Shown here: one piece after another, positions 53,910 through 63,826 of the stretch | How positions within the stretch are numbered: the stretch's first letter is position 1 | Layout: each line of letters starts with the position of its first letter | Assembly (NCBI RefSeq): GCF_900106755.1 | Contig: NZ_FNNN01000002.1 | Span: 124,001-188,000 of the forward strand | Reading direction: 5' to 3' | Origin: Bacteroides faecis MAJ27 | Lineage (GTDB): Bacteria > Bacteroidota > Bacteroidia > Bacteroidales > Bacteroidaceae | DNA length: 64,000 nt | Position numbers and translations under genes: made by a program | Notes under the pieces: model-generated | The model's database searches: none | The model's input: only the letters and a program-made list of their open reading frames with translations | What the model was told of the DNA's origin: nothing

Positions 53910-55208
53910 CTAATGTTCGTGGCTGTGCGCAGGTATGGCGTTGCTTGCACTTGCCAGACGAACCTGATAAGCCCCTTCGGTCACTACGCGGTCTCCGGCC
54001 TTGACTCCGGTCAGTATTTGTACGCTTTTGCCATTGTCGGCACCGAGAGTTACTTCCTGCTTTTTATAGCCTTCTTCATCCAGTTGCAGGTATACGAAGA
54101 AGATACCTTGCTCTTCCGTTAAGGCGGTGCGAGGTAAAGAGATCACGTTTTCCAGTTCAGAGGAAAGCAGGTAAACTTCGACAAATGATCCCGGAATCAC
54201 TTCGCCTTTATTGTCAAATTCGAAAGTGACGGGCACATAGAATGAGTTGTCTCCGGACGTTTTTCCGAAGGAAAGCAGTTTGCCGCTCAGTTCTTTCAGT
54301 TCGTACACCTTATTATTATAAGGAGTCTGGAAATTGGCGGAACTGATAGTGCGCAGGTATGGATAGTATTTTTCCGATACTTCAGCGCGGAGGAAAAGCC
54401 GGCGGTTCTGCGTCACGCTGACCAGTGGCTGACCGATGGTGACGTAGTCTCCCTCGTTGACCAGAATGCTTTTCACGTATCCGGCAATGGGCGCGGTGAT
54501 ATTCTGGCCTATGGCAGAATGATTTTTGGCAAGTGCTTCGTAGCTGAGACGCGCATTCTCGTAGTTCTGCTCCGCTTGTGCGAAATCTTTGTCAGACACA
54601 ATCTTGTTTTTGACAAGTGACTTCATTCGCTCGTATTCCTTTTTAGACACCTCATAAGCGATTCGGGCACGTTGTACCGGATCACCGTCGGCGATGTTGT
54701 GCGAAGAAATGGTAATCAGAGGAGTGCCGCGGCCAACGCTCATTCCTTCCGTCACTTTTCCACGGAAAGAAACGACTCCGGCTACCGTAGCTACGGCAAC
54801 CGATTCGTCTCCTTGGGCAGCTAATACCTGTCCGCTTGTTTTGATGACTTGCTGGAAGGGGGCCGGTGTGATGGTGCTGACCTTCACACCGGCTGCGTCG
54901 GCTTTCGCTTTCGGGAGAATGATTTCGTCGCTGTGTTCTCCGGCTGGTTCACTGTGTTCGCCGGCAGCCTTACTGCTCTTTCCGGCATCCTTGTCGTGGT
55001 CGTGGCCTCCGCTGCATTCACCTTCGTGTGAATGGTCGGCACCTTCGGCTTCGTGGTCATGTCCTTCTGTTTCGTGATCATGTCCTTCGTGCTCATCATG
55101 ATTGTGTGTGACGGTTTCGTGGTCATGTCCTTCATGACCGGTCTTTTTACTATTGCAAGAGCCAAGGGCGAATAAGCCCAGCACTCCTATAAAGATAAGT
55201 TTCTTCAT
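53910..55208 (-). CDS. RND periplasmic adaptor with His-rich N-terminus (CzcB-like)
   Basis: This 432-residue membrane-fusion protein starts with a lipoprotein-type signal (MKKLIFIGVLGLFALGSC, Cys near 18). A ~75-residue metal-binding stretch follows with repeated HEGHDHE and HDHEAEG. Then come a barrel-sandwich hybrid (ATVAGVVSFRGKVTEGMSVG), an alpha-hairpin (~195-245), the lipoyl return (ITAPIAGYVKSILVNEGDYV) and a membrane-proximal domain, ending HSHEH. The His runs probably sense or collect the ion for the pump. First gene of the efflux triad. A -7-like TATCTTTG lies upstream (55259-55252). Confidence 0.93.
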   Translation of the reverse strand: MKKLIFIGVLGLFALGSCNSKKTGHEGHDHETVTHNHDEHEGHDHETEGHDHEAEGADHSHEGECSGGHDHDKDAGKSSKAAGEHSEPAGEHSDEIILPKAKADAAGVKVSTITPAPFQQVIKTSGQVLAAQGDESVAVATVAGVVSFRGKVTEGMSVGRGTPLITISSHNIADGDPVQRARIAYEVSKKEYERMKSLVKNKIVSDKDFAQAEQNYENARLSYEALAKNHSAIGQNITAPIAGYVKSILVNEGDYVTIGQPLVSVTQNRRLFLRAEVSEKYYPYLRTISSANFQTPYNNKVYELKELSGKLLSFGKTSGDNSFYVPVTFEFDNKGEVIPGSFVEVYLLSSELENVISLPRTALTEEQGIFFVYLQLDEEGYKKQEVTLGADNGKSVQILTGVKAGDRVVTEGAYQVRLASASNAIPAHSHEH

Positions 55209-55295
55209 AAATGTAATTTCCCTACTAAGTTTTACTGTTTATTTTACGCTGCAAAGATAGAGTAACGCAGATGCAACTTGCTTGCATTTACGTCT

Positions 55296-55706
55296 TTACG
55301 CAAAAACAGAGTAGGGAGGGGCGCGAAGGGAGGAGGTACGAGGAATTTTCGTACCATGCAGGGATTCACGATAGATGTAGTAGTTCTTGACTCGTCTTTC
55401 CTGCGGTCGTAATAAATGTTCGATGATCACATCCGTAAACAGGGTGGCGATGAATACGTAGTTCGGACCGCTGTCAGTGTGTACGGAGGGGATAGGAGAA
55501 TGGAAGCGTGTCATGCATTCGCTGCTGCAGCATGAGTCGCTGGCGGGGTGATGATGGTGGTTGGGGCATTGCTGCTCAACCGGTTGGTCCTGCTTCATGC
55601 AGATCATCCCGTTGGGGTGGTGATGATGGGGAATAACGGCGGCTACCAACATAATAATGTTGATAATGAACAGCATCGTTACTATAAATCGTTTCTTCCC
55701 TTTCAT
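55296..55706 (-). CDS. Small His/Cys-rich membrane-anchored protein (DUF6769-like)
   Basis: This 136-residue protein has one N-terminal helix (~6-25), then HHHHP, PNHHHHPASDSCCSSEC: seven or more His and four Cys that could bind metal. The C-terminal half is basic. It precedes the efflux triad on the same strand by 87 bp and carries its own -7-like TAAATTTG (55737-55730). Proposed role as a metal-binding accessory of the pump is inference. The family label is from memory. Confidence 0.78.
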   Translation of the reverse strand: MKGKKRFIVTMLFIINIIMLVAAVIPHHHHPNGMICMKQDQPVEQQCPNHHHHPASDSCCSSECMTRFHSPIPSVHTDSGPNYVFIATLFTDVIIEHLLRPQERRVKNYYIYRESLHGTKIPRTSSLRAPPYSVFA

Positions 55707-55774
55707 CCTTTATTTTACAAAAATGCTTTCAAATTTAGTGAAACTTCCAATATATCTTTAATTGTAAAACTTCA

Positions 55775-55987
55775 TTATTTCTTTTCCGACCCTATCCTTT
55801 TCTCTTTCTCTTGTTCCTGCAAGCGTTCGAGCAATTCTGTGGCGGAAACGTAAATCACTTTTCCATCGGGCGTGCCTTGGCTAAGGAGTTTACCGTGGCG
55901 GGCATTTTTTTCCAGTAGCCGTTGTTCGGCCAGTTGAAGCCCACGCCGCAGTTTATCACTCAATTCTTGCATTTCATTATTTGACAT
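55775..55987 (-). CDS. 70-residue partner of the zeta-toxin-like protein
   Basis: The start at 55987 gives MSNNEMQELSDKLRRGLQLA and a charged helical protein ending EKEKRIGSEKK. It overlaps the end of the upstream P-loop gene by 11 bp. No family recognised. The pairing with a zeta-like kinase resembles a toxin-antitoxin unit, here with the small gene second. Confidence 0.75.
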   Translation of the reverse strand: MSNNEMQELSDKLRRGLQLAEQRLLEKNARHGKLLSQGTPDGKVIYVSATELLERLQEQEKEKRIGSEKK

Positions 55988-56558
55988 AACTTTTGATGCG
56001 ATTAAAAAGTTCAAGTTCGTATATCCGGTCCTCACCTTGTTGGCAGCCTTCGGCTACGATTACTCGGGGAGAGACACTGTTATCTGCTAATAACCAATAA
56101 TCTACACGTGACGCATATATTCGGAACAGGTTGTTTATGCCTGCCTGATAGCGGCGGTAGATTGTATCTATAGGCACATTGTGCCCTCCTTCGTTGACCC
56201 GTTGTAATACACGGTTGACTGCTAATTCCGGAGAATTCAGCCAAAAATAGATCAGGCTTACTTTATATCCGGCATTTTGTGCTCTCGTAATGAGTCGTGT
56301 ATACGAGCGAGTCGCTAATGTCGTTTCAATGGAGAAACTAATTCTTGCTGCCAATAGCTCGTCAATACGTTTCAACATTAAACGTCCGGCTTCTATAGCC
56401 ATACTTTCCGGATTGAACGGTGATAACCCTTTTGCAATCTCATCAGCATTGACAAATTCTTTGCACAATAATATTTCAGGCAATACAGTGTAAGAAGCTG
56501 TTGTTTTTCCAGCTCCATTGCATCCGCTTATAATATATAATTGCCTTGTTTCATCCAT
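55977..56558 (-). CDS. Zeta-toxin-like P-loop ATPase/kinase
   Basis: This 193-residue protein has Walker A ISGCNGAGKTTAS at residues ~9-21, NADEIAKGLSPFNPES (zeta-type substrate loop) and FSIETTLATRSYTRLI. VSLIYFWLNSPELAVNRVLQRV follows, with the Arg-containing lid. Zeta toxins phosphorylate UDP-N-acetylglucosamine. Many chromosomal relatives are not proven toxins. It overlaps a 70-residue gene downstream. A weak promoter (TTTA, 20 bp, TATATTTG at 56596-56589) lies upstream. Confidence 0.85.
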   Translation of the reverse strand: MDETRQLYIISGCNGAGKTTASYTVLPEILLCKEFVNADEIAKGLSPFNPESMAIEAGRLMLKRIDELLAARISFSIETTLATRSYTRLITRAQNAGYKVSLIYFWLNSPELAVNRVLQRVNEGGHNVPIDTIYRRYQAGINNLFRIYASRVDYWLLADNSVSPRVIVAEGCQQGEDRIYELELFNRIKSYVK

Positions 56559-56645
56559 TTCAAATTATCTGTTTCAGATATAATGTGACAAATATACAAA
56601 TACTTTTCTTTTCACCTAAAGCAGATCATGTCTTTTTATTGTTTA

Positions 56646-58283
56646 TTATTTCTTTTCCAGTTCCTGCAACGAGTCCATTTTCTTCTTTTCGAGGAATTCG
56701 TAGATGCCGCAAAGATGCTCTGTCACCTTCTTATTGCCGAATTCGTAAACTTTCGTCACCAGTCCGTCAAGGAAGTCACGGTCGTGCGAAACGACAATCA
56801 GCGTACCGTCAAAATCCATCAGCGCTTGTTTGAGGATATCTTTGGTTTTCATGTCGAGGTGGTTGGTCGGCTCATCCAGAATCAGTAGGTTGACCGGTTC
56901 CAGCAAGAGCTTGATCATTGCCAGACGGGTACGTTCCCCTCCCGAAAGCACTTTGACTTTTTTCATAGACTCCTCCGGTCCGCCAAACATGAATGCACCG
57001 AGCAAATCACGTATCTTGTTGCGTATTTCTCCTTTGGCCACATCGTCAATTGTCTGGAACACTGTCAGGTTTTCATCCATCAGCGAGGCCTGGTTCTGGG
57101 CGAAATATCCGATTTGTACATTATGTCCCAGTGTCAGTGTGCCGTCATGGTCGATCTCGTTCATGATACATTTGACAAGCGTCGATTTTCCCTCACCGTT
57201 CTTGCCTACAAAAGCCACTTTATCGCCACGTTCAATCGTCAGATTGGCATTGCGGAATACGACATGGTCTCCGTATGTCTTTCCTACGCCTTCCATCGTG
57301 ACAGGATAGCTGCCCGAACGGGGCGAAGGAGGGAACTTCAGCCGTAGTGCCGAGGTATCTTCTTCGTCTACTTCCAGCAGCTCCAGTTTCTCCAGCATCT
57401 TGACACGGCTCTGCACCTGTAAAGTCTTCGAATACGTCCCCTTGAAACGTTCGATGAATGCTTCCGTCTCGGCGATGAATTTCTGCTGTTCGTCATAAGC
57501 CTTCTGTTGCTGTTCGCGACGTTCCTTGCGCAGTTGCAGATATTGGGAGTAGTTAACTTTGTAGTCGTAGATACGTCCCATCGTAACTTCGATGGTGCGG
57601 GTGGTGATGTTGTCCACGAATTTACGGTCGTGGCTGATCACGATGACCGCTTTGCCGTTATTTATCAGGAAATCTTCCAGCCACTGGATCGATTCGATGT
57701 CCAGATGGTTGGTCGGCTCGTCGAGCAGGAGTACGTCCGGTTTTTGCAGCAACAGTTTGGCGAGTTCGATACGCATGCGCCAGCCACCGCTGAAGTCGCT
57801 TGTCTGCCGCTGGAAATCTTCGCGGGTAAAACCGAGACCAAGTAATGATTTTTCTACATCCTCTTCGTAGTTGGTGGCGTCGATGGAGTAAAATTTTTCG
57901 CTCAGGGCGGATACTTCCTCTATGAGCGCCATATAACTGTCGCTTTCGTAGTCTGTTCTCGTTTCCAACTCCTTGTTCAGTGCGTCGATCCGTGCTTCCA
58001 TCTCGTGCAGATGTGCGAAAGCCTGTGCTGTTTCGGCAAACACCGTTCTGCCGTCTTCCGTCATCAAATGCTGTGGAAGATAGGCTACCACGCAGTCTTT
58101 TGGGGCCGATACCTTACCACGGGTAGGCTGTCTGACCCCTGCCAGAATCTTGAGTAACGTACTTTTCCCCGCTCCGTTTTTTCCCATCAGGGCGATGCGG
58201 TCTTTTTCATTGATAACGAAAGAAATATCACTAAATAGGGTAGTGCCGCTAAACTCTACGGCTAGTCCGTCTATGGAAATCAT
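56646..58283 (-). CDS. ABC-F family ATPase
   Basis: This 545-residue soluble protein has two ABC domains, with Walker A GKNGAGKSTLLKIL (near 35) and GKNGEGKSTLVKCI (near 340). The ABC signatures are FSGGWRMRIELAKLL and LSGGERTRLAMIKLL, each followed by DEPTNHLD. The inter-domain linker FIERFKGTYSKTLQVQSRVK is the ABC-F mark. Such proteins act on ribosomes. Whether this one is housekeeping (EttA/Uup/YbiT-like) or antibiotic-protective cannot be told, though its context favours housekeeping. I start at 58283 (MISIDGLAV). A -7-like TATCTTTG is at 58314-58307. Confidence 0.93.
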   Translation of the reverse strand: MISIDGLAVEFSGTTLFSDISFVINEKDRIALMGKNGAGKSTLLKILAGVRQPTRGKVSAPKDCVVAYLPQHLMTEDGRTVFAETAQAFAHLHEMEARIDALNKELETRTDYESDSYMALIEEVSALSEKFYSIDATNYEEDVEKSLLGLGFTREDFQRQTSDFSGGWRMRIELAKLLLQKPDVLLLDEPTNHLDIESIQWLEDFLINNGKAVIVISHDRKFVDNITTRTIEVTMGRIYDYKVNYSQYLQLRKERREQQQKAYDEQQKFIAETEAFIERFKGTYSKTLQVQSRVKMLEKLELLEVDEEDTSALRLKFPPSPRSGSYPVTMEGVGKTYGDHVVFRNANLTIERGDKVAFVGKNGEGKSTLVKCIMNEIDHDGTLTLGHNVQIGYFAQNQASLMDENLTVFQTIDDVAKGEIRNKIRDLLGAFMFGGPEESMKKVKVLSGGERTRLAMIKLLLEPVNLLILDEPTNHLDMKTKDILKQALMDFDGTLIVVSHDRDFLDGLVTKVYEFGNKKVTEHLCGIYEFLEKKKMDSLQELEKK

Positions 58284-58427
58284 ACAATTCTTTATAATTT
58301 GAGGCGCAAAGATAGCGAAATATATCAATCTTTTTTATAACTTGCGGGCTGAAAAGCATTATTAACTGAAATATGTTGACTAAAAAGTAATTAAAAAGAA
58401 TAAATTTAAAAATAATATAGAAACGAT

Positions 58428-58826
58428 ATGGAAGGCGGACAAACAAATGAATTCAGACCTCTTATCCTAGTGGCTGAAGACGACGACAGCAACTTCAAAC
58501 TGATCAAAGCAATCATCGGAAAGAAATGTGATATACAGTGGGCGAAAAACGGTGAAGAAATCGTGGCACTGTTCAAGGAATACGGCAAAGAGGCCAAAGC
58601 GATCCTGATGGACATCAAAATGCCTGTGATGAACGGACTGGATGCTACAAAGATTATTCGCGAGGAAAACAAGGAAATTCCTATCATCATGCAGACTGCC
58701 TATGCTTTCAGCTCTGACAAGGAGAATGCGATGAATGCGGGAGCCAGTGAAGTGCTGGTGAAGCCGATTACGTTGTCGATTCTTCGCGGTACGCTGACGA
58801 AGTATTTTCCCGAACTTGTCTGGTAA
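58428..58826 (+). CDS. Single-domain response regulator (CheY-like receiver)
   Basis: This 132-residue receiver domain has the acidic pair in LVAEDDDSNF, the phospho-acceptor Asp in ILMDIKMPVMNGLDA (near residue 64), the Thr in MQTAYAF and the Lys in EVLVKPITLSIL. It has no output domain. No histidine kinase is in the window, so it is an orphan that probably serves hybrid kinases elsewhere. Confidence 0.93.
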   Translation: MEGGQTNEFRPLILVAEDDDSNFKLIKAIIGKKCDIQWAKNGEEIVALFKEYGKEAKAILMDIKMPVMNGLDATKIIREENKEIPIIMQTAYAFSSDKENAMNAGASEVLVKPITLSILRGTLTKYFPELVW

Positions 58827-59227
58827 GCCGTTTTTTCCCGGTAAATAGTCCTTTGCTTCGGTAAAAACGATCTTTATTCGGCAAAACGGTATTGAAGAGT
58901 AGAAATAAGGTATAACAACGCAGGCGTTTTTTCCTGTTTTGTATTTGTGATATTAACAAATGGCTGACGGGGATTATATGGATTCTTATATATGAAAATC
59001 CACATTGTCCCCGTCAACTATGTCCGGACGTTTCAGTGTAAACCGGGTTTTCAGATTGATCCTGTAACCCGGACGTTGGAGTGGCTTGCCCCTTTGGCGG
59101 GAAAAGCCTTTAAAAGTAAAATAGGCGAACCTCACGGTCAGCCTATTTCTGTTCGTTTCCGTTAATTTGTTAGAGTTCAGAAACGACTCTATGTAAAGCT
59201 CTCCTTTGAGAGATTTAAGAGCAATTT
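58827..59227. other. Intergenic region with module-B remnant and hairpin
   Basis: At 59032-59068 a fragment of dispersed module B (AACCGGGTTTTCAGATTGATC) can form a CCGGGTT/AACCCGG hairpin. AAATAGGC and GCCTATTT (~59118-59150) form a second hairpin that may terminate the SusC/SusD operon from the right. No gene seen. Confidence 0.6.
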
Positions 59228-60841
59228 TTATCGGCTTCCGCCTGCCCACCAAACGGGTTCGGAATATACGTATTGCCCGTCACCGAAGGCTTCTTTAATG
59301 GCTACATTGGCCAATACGTCATCTGCTCCGTAACCAAAACGCAGCGGGAATCTGTTTGAGTTCAGCGGATTTTTCAGCTCCACTAAATTCTCGTTTGCGC
59401 CTTTCATACGACGATAATCGTTGTAAGCTTCCAGAGATTCGCCGGATGCTCCGAAGAATGCCAGATATTTTTGTATCATTGTTTCTTTTAATGGGTTAGC
59501 GGCAAAGAGAGGAGCTACTTCGTTGTCAAAATAAGCTTCAGCAACGGCATTACCCAAAAAGTCGGCTTTTCCACCTAACCAGTTTCTGGCAGCGTCGGCA
59601 ACTGTATTTTCCAGATTGGAGAATGCGGCGACAACTGCATCTTTCAAAGCTGCTTTGGCATCATCAGTTCTGCCTCCAAGGCGGCACAGTGCTTCTGCTT
59701 CAAGGAATTTAACTTCATGATAGCTGATCAGTTGTGTAGGCGCAGTCATAGCCCATGAGGCCATAGACATGCCGTAATTATTCTGTAATTCCTGAGGGGT
59801 GCCGTTAGGAGCCACTTTGATAGCATCGATTGTAGTGGCTTGCTTTGCACCACCTCCGTAAGCGACATTTCCGCTCGGATCAGGTTGAGTAAATGACCGT
59901 GGGGCTCTCGGGTCATTTCTTTCTGCAAATTTCTCGATAAGGCTTTCGCTGGCAGCAAGACTGTTGCGGCTATAACTGAAAGCCCAGAGAGGATTTAACT
60001 GAGAGTCGCCGTCATAAATATCCAGTTTGCACTCTTCACTTGCATCTGTAAATGATTTGCTTACATAGGTCAGGATATTCCGGAGGTCAGTTGTCTGGTT
60101 GGCGCTTTTGTTGAGCAAGCGCATTGTATAGCGTGCTTTCAGGGCATAAGCCGTCTTGAGCCACAGGCCGGCTTGTGCATCCGGGTCCGACCCATAGATG
60201 AGGTCTTTAGATCCAACTGCACCGGACAGACCTTCGTCTTCGGCTGTTCCATCTTTCAAGAGCGTGATGGCGTCATCCAAGTTCTGCATAACTTCCTTGT
60301 AGATAGATTCTTGTGAATCTATTTTAGGCTGCATATACATCGGCGTACCGTCCGGATTCAAGATTCCTGTTTCGCTGAAAGGAGTGTCTCCGAACACATC
60401 GGCTACTACCGCGCCGTTGTAAGCCAGGAGGATTCTGGCTATCGCTTCAGTTACCACATTTCCTTTTTCCGAGGGATCTTCCTGGCATTTATTGATCACA
60501 ATTTTTGCATTCTTAATATTGGCGTAAACGCTGATCCACGCATTATTGTAAGTGGTGGCAGTGGTCGGTTCACCGCTGCGGACTTCTGCGCGGTAGAGCT
60601 GGTTGCCGATGCCCGCTTCGTGTTCCATATAAACGGACGAATAGAGTGAAAAATCTCCCCCTACTGTACTGAATGCAGTGCTGACTCCCAAGTCGGTTAT
60701 CAAAAATTTCGCCGGGGCATCCTGCGGATTATTGGGATTCTTGTTGACTTTGTCCATTGCATCTTCCGTACAAGCAGAAGCAATGACAGCAGTAAAGAAA
60801 GAAACTGCCAGCAATTTTCCTATTGATTTATATTTTTTCAT
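59228..60841 (-). CDS. SusD/RagB-family surface lipoprotein
   Basis: This 537-residue SusD-like_2 lipoprotein has the signal MKKYKSIGKLLAVSFFTAVI and lipobox Cys near 24 (ASAC). Then come VNKNPNNPQDAPAKFLITDL, SSVYMEHEAGIGNQLYRAEV and VADVFGDTPFSETG. Later ISYHEVKFLEAEALCRLGG forms a TPR-like helix. Starts 11 bp after the SusC stop. The absence of nearby glycosidases in the window leaves the ligand unknown. If the SusC partner is silent, this protein may be unexpressed too. Confidence 0.93.
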   Translation of the reverse strand: MKKYKSIGKLLAVSFFTAVIASACTEDAMDKVNKNPNNPQDAPAKFLITDLGVSTAFSTVGGDFSLYSSVYMEHEAGIGNQLYRAEVRSGEPTTATTYNNAWISVYANIKNAKIVINKCQEDPSEKGNVVTEAIARILLAYNGAVVADVFGDTPFSETGILNPDGTPMYMQPKIDSQESIYKEVMQNLDDAITLLKDGTAEDEGLSGAVGSKDLIYGSDPDAQAGLWLKTAYALKARYTMRLLNKSANQTTDLRNILTYVSKSFTDASEECKLDIYDGDSQLNPLWAFSYSRNSLAASESLIEKFAERNDPRAPRSFTQPDPSGNVAYGGGAKQATTIDAIKVAPNGTPQELQNNYGMSMASWAMTAPTQLISYHEVKFLEAEALCRLGGRTDDAKAALKDAVVAAFSNLENTVADAARNWLGGKADFLGNAVAEAYFDNEVAPLFAANPLKETMIQKYLAFFGASGESLEAYNDYRRMKGANENLVELKNPLNSNRFPLRFGYGADDVLANVAIKEAFGDGQYVYSEPVWWAGGSR

Positions 60842-60852
60842 TGTCTTGCAGA

Positions 60853-63810
60853 TTAAAATTTAATATTAAAGCCGAAACCAAAGCTAGCTGTTTGCGGCAT
60901 TGAATAGTCTTCGAAAGCTCCGGACATGTTGTTGTTTCCTTGGCTGGCTTCCGGGTCGAGGTCAGGCATTTGCGCCCAAACCAAAATGTTTCTGGCGAAC
61001 GCGTTCACAGAAAGTTCCATCCATTTTTTCTGGAGTACTTTGTAGCTCACTGCAACTTCGCGAAGTTTGATGAAAGAATTGTCATATACGGAAGATTCAT
61101 CAATATCGTTCAGACGGCTGTAGTACACTTGCTGTGCATTGGCTCCTGTGATGGCGATGTCGTTTTTGGTTCCATCCTGTTTGTAACCGTCAAAGATGAT
61201 TGTTCCTTCACGGTTCTCTGTTCTTTTGCTTACACCGTAATAGTCGGACAGACCGGTGGTTCTGCTGTACATCTGACCGCCTTGTTTCCAGTCGAGAACG
61301 GCGCTGATGGTACATTTCCACAGGCGTAATGAAGTGTTGAAGCCCATTACGAAATCCGGAGAAACTTTTCCGATCACTTGCGCTTCGCCGGCGATGGGCA
61401 GACCGTTTTCGTCAACCAGTCGGTTGCCGTCAGCGTCTCTCTTGTAACCTACGCCGTAGATGACAGGGAATTTTTCTCCTGCCGATGCGCGAACCTGTGG
61501 AGTGACGTAACCTCCTAGTGAGATGTTTTCTACGCCCGGAGCCAGTTCGTCTACATAGTTGTCAATCTTTGTCCAGTTGAAAGCGAAATCCCAGTCGATA
61601 TTCTTAGTGCGGATCGGGTTGAAGCCCAATGTGATTTCATGCGTGTCGGTATGAATTTTACCACCGTTGGTCAACAGTTTGCTGGCGCCGGTAGAAGAAG
61701 CCAAGGGAACTGAGAATATTTGGTCTGTAACGTTTTGGCGCGAATAAGTGTAGTTCAACGTGATCAGGTTGTTGAAGAAATTCACGTCAGCACCGATTTC
61801 GTAAGAACGTGTATTCTGAGGTTTCAGATTCGGGTCGAATATGGTGTAATAAGGGGTGTACGCAGTGGTACCTTTGATCGGGTACATAATGGGGTTCAGC
61901 GAGTAAAAACCTCCTCCGTACGTTGGAGTCGAGTAATAATTTTCAAGGAAATCCCCTGCCTGTCCTACTTCTGCATAAGAAACTCTCAGTTTGGCGTAAT
62001 TGACCACGTCGTTTTTCAGTTCCTCGAGTTCTGTCAGGATGAACCCTGCTGACACGGAAGGATAGAAGAACGAACGGTTGTCACGCGGCATGTTGGATAC
62101 ATAATCTTGACGTCCGGTTACTGTCAGATAAAGCATGTTTCTGTACGCAGCCGATACGTTGGCGAAGAAACCGACTGTACGGTTTTTCCATCTTTCCTCT
62201 TCCGTTTGCTGAGTGGTGGCATTGTTAATGTGGTTCCACCCTGCGAAGTTGTAGTTTGATCCGTATTCGTAGTATTTCTTTCTGTTGCTTTGGATAAACT
62301 CGTTACCGACTACAGCATTCAGGCCCCAGTCGTCATTGATGTGCCAGTCGTAATTGATGGTCAGCAATGAGTTGTAGGTAGCGTTTGTCCAGCCGTAGTT
62401 TTCTATCTGGCCGCGACCGCCTCCGGTGTTGCTTCCGTATCCGTAGCTGTCGGAGTAGTGCGTGGTGTAGGCGTCAACACCCACCATGTATTTCGCATTC
62501 AGCTTATGGTTGGCGGTGCCGAAATCTGTTTGATAGTTGGCGTATATATTTCCGAAGAAACGGTTGGTGTCTTCCGTATATTTGTTGTTGTCTATCGCCC
62601 AGTAAGCGTTGTCAAAACTGCCGCGGAAAGAATTTTGCTTATAGATGTCACCGTCCACATGGCTGGGAATACCTGCCAGGTCGTAGCTTGCGGGAGATGC
62701 GTAAACGGTTCTCAGCAGACCGTTTCCGGAAGTTACCGCTTTGTCGATGGAAGTTGTGATGTAGTTTCCGGCGAAACCTGTCGTGAAATTATTGGTCAGC
62801 TTTGTTTCTGCGCTCACTTTCACGTTATATCTGTCCATACCTGTTTTGGGGATGATACCATCCTGATGCGTATTTCCCAGCGATACGGAGTAAGAGCTTT
62901 TTTCCAGTGTTTGCGCTACGTTCAGTGAGTTGCTCCAAGTCACGCCTGTCTCGAAGAAATCTTTTGCGTTGTCGTAAGCCTGTGGAGCAGCCCAAGGGTC
63001 GAGACCTGCTGAGGCGCGCTGCGGCACATAATATTTGCCGGATTGCTTGCCGTGCTTTTGGGTGAATTCATTGTCGGTGTTACCGCCGTAGTTGGAGTCG
63101 TTGGGCAGTTCGGAGATTTTAGGTCCCCAGGATAGCCCCGAAGTAGGGCTGTAATTGCCACCGGACCCTTGCGCATACGTTTTCTGGAATTCGGGCAGAC
63201 GGCCAATCACGTCAAAGCTGACATTGGATGAGAAGCTGACCTGTGGTTTGCCTTTCTCCAGTCCCTTACCGCTTTTGGTGGTGATGATGATCACACCATT
63301 GGAAGCACGGATACCGTAAAGTGCCGAAGCTGCCTGTCCTTTGAGGATGTTGATGCTTTCAATGTCGTTCGGGTCGATGTCTACCGCACGGTTGGCAAAG
63401 TCCACACCGCTCACACTACCGTTGTTCTGTATCTGTGTATCCACGTCTGGGGTACTTGTTACCGCCATTCCGTCAATCACATATAGAGGAGTGTTGTCTC
63501 CGGAGAAAGAACGTGCACCACGGATCGTAATCTGCGAAGATGCCCCCGGCATACCACTCGAAGGTTTGATATCCAAACCGGATACTTTTCCTTGCAGCGC
63601 TCCTGCCAGACTGGAGTTGGAAGCTTGCGTCAGTTGTTCGGATTTTACATCCTGAACGGCATATCCCAATGCTTTCTTTTCGCGTGAGATACCCATTGCC
63701 GTTACTACTACTTCATCCAGTGCTTTGGCGTCACTTTTTAATACTACGTTGATAACTCCTTGTTTGATCGTTACAGTTTGCGGAACCATTCCTACATAGG
63801 AAACGCGCAA
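60853..63810 (-). CDS. SusC/RagA-family TonB-linked outer-membrane protein lacking its N-terminus
   Basis: The coding frame holds the end of the carboxypeptidase-like domain (PSSSKTLRVSYVGMVPQTV), the TonB-box/plug start ALDEVVVTAMGISREKKALG, the RagA motif GQAASALYGIRASNGVIIIT and the full barrel ending ASFGFGFNIKF (~985 residues). Upstream the frame stays open only to 63858 (TAA at 63861-63859) and encodes RFRKRESPII. There is no signal peptide and no start of the regulatory domain, ~90-110 residues short. A TTG at 63810 is the only start-like codon nearby and could not export the protein. Either a broken gene or a silent 5' end awaiting recombination, as known for shuffled Bacteroides susC genes (inference). 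Confidence 0.85.
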   Translation of the reverse strand: MRVSYVGMVPQTVTIKQGVINVVLKSDAKALDEVVVTAMGISREKKALGYAVQDVKSEQLTQASNSSLAGALQGKVSGLDIKPSSGMPGASSQITIRGARSFSGDNTPLYVIDGMAVTSTPDVDTQIQNNGSVSGVDFANRAVDIDPNDIESINILKGQAASALYGIRASNGVIIITTKSGKGLEKGKPQVSFSSNVSFDVIGRLPEFQKTYAQGSGGNYSPTSGLSWGPKISELPNDSNYGGNTDNEFTQKHGKQSGKYYVPQRASAGLDPWAAPQAYDNAKDFFETGVTWSNSLNVAQTLEKSSYSVSLGNTHQDGIIPKTGMDRYNVKVSAETKLTNNFTTGFAGNYITTSIDKAVTSGNGLLRTVYASPASYDLAGIPSHVDGDIYKQNSFRGSFDNAYWAIDNNKYTEDTNRFFGNIYANYQTDFGTANHKLNAKYMVGVDAYTTHYSDSYGYGSNTGGGRGQIENYGWTNATYNSLLTINYDWHINDDWGLNAVVGNEFIQSNRKKYYEYGSNYNFAGWNHINNATTQQTEEERWKNRTVGFFANVSAAYRNMLYLTVTGRQDYVSNMPRDNRSFFYPSVSAGFILTELEELKNDVVNYAKLRVSYAEVGQAGDFLENYYSTPTYGGGFYSLNPIMYPIKGTTAYTPYYTIFDPNLKPQNTRSYEIGADVNFFNNLITLNYTYSRQNVTDQIFSVPLASSTGASKLLTNGGKIHTDTHEITLGFNPIRTKNIDWDFAFNWTKIDNYVDELAPGVENISLGGYVTPQVRASAGEKFPVIYGVGYKRDADGNRLVDENGLPIAGEAQVIGKVSPDFVMGFNTSLRLWKCTISAVLDWKQGGQMYSRTTGLSDYYGVSKRTENREGTIIFDGYKQDGTKNDIAITGANAQQVYYSRLNDIDESSVYDNSFIKLREVAVSYKVLQKKWMELSVNAFARNILVWAQMPDLDPEASQGNNNMSGAFEDYSMPQTASFGFGFNIKF

Positions 63811-63826
63811 AGTTTTAGAAGAACTT

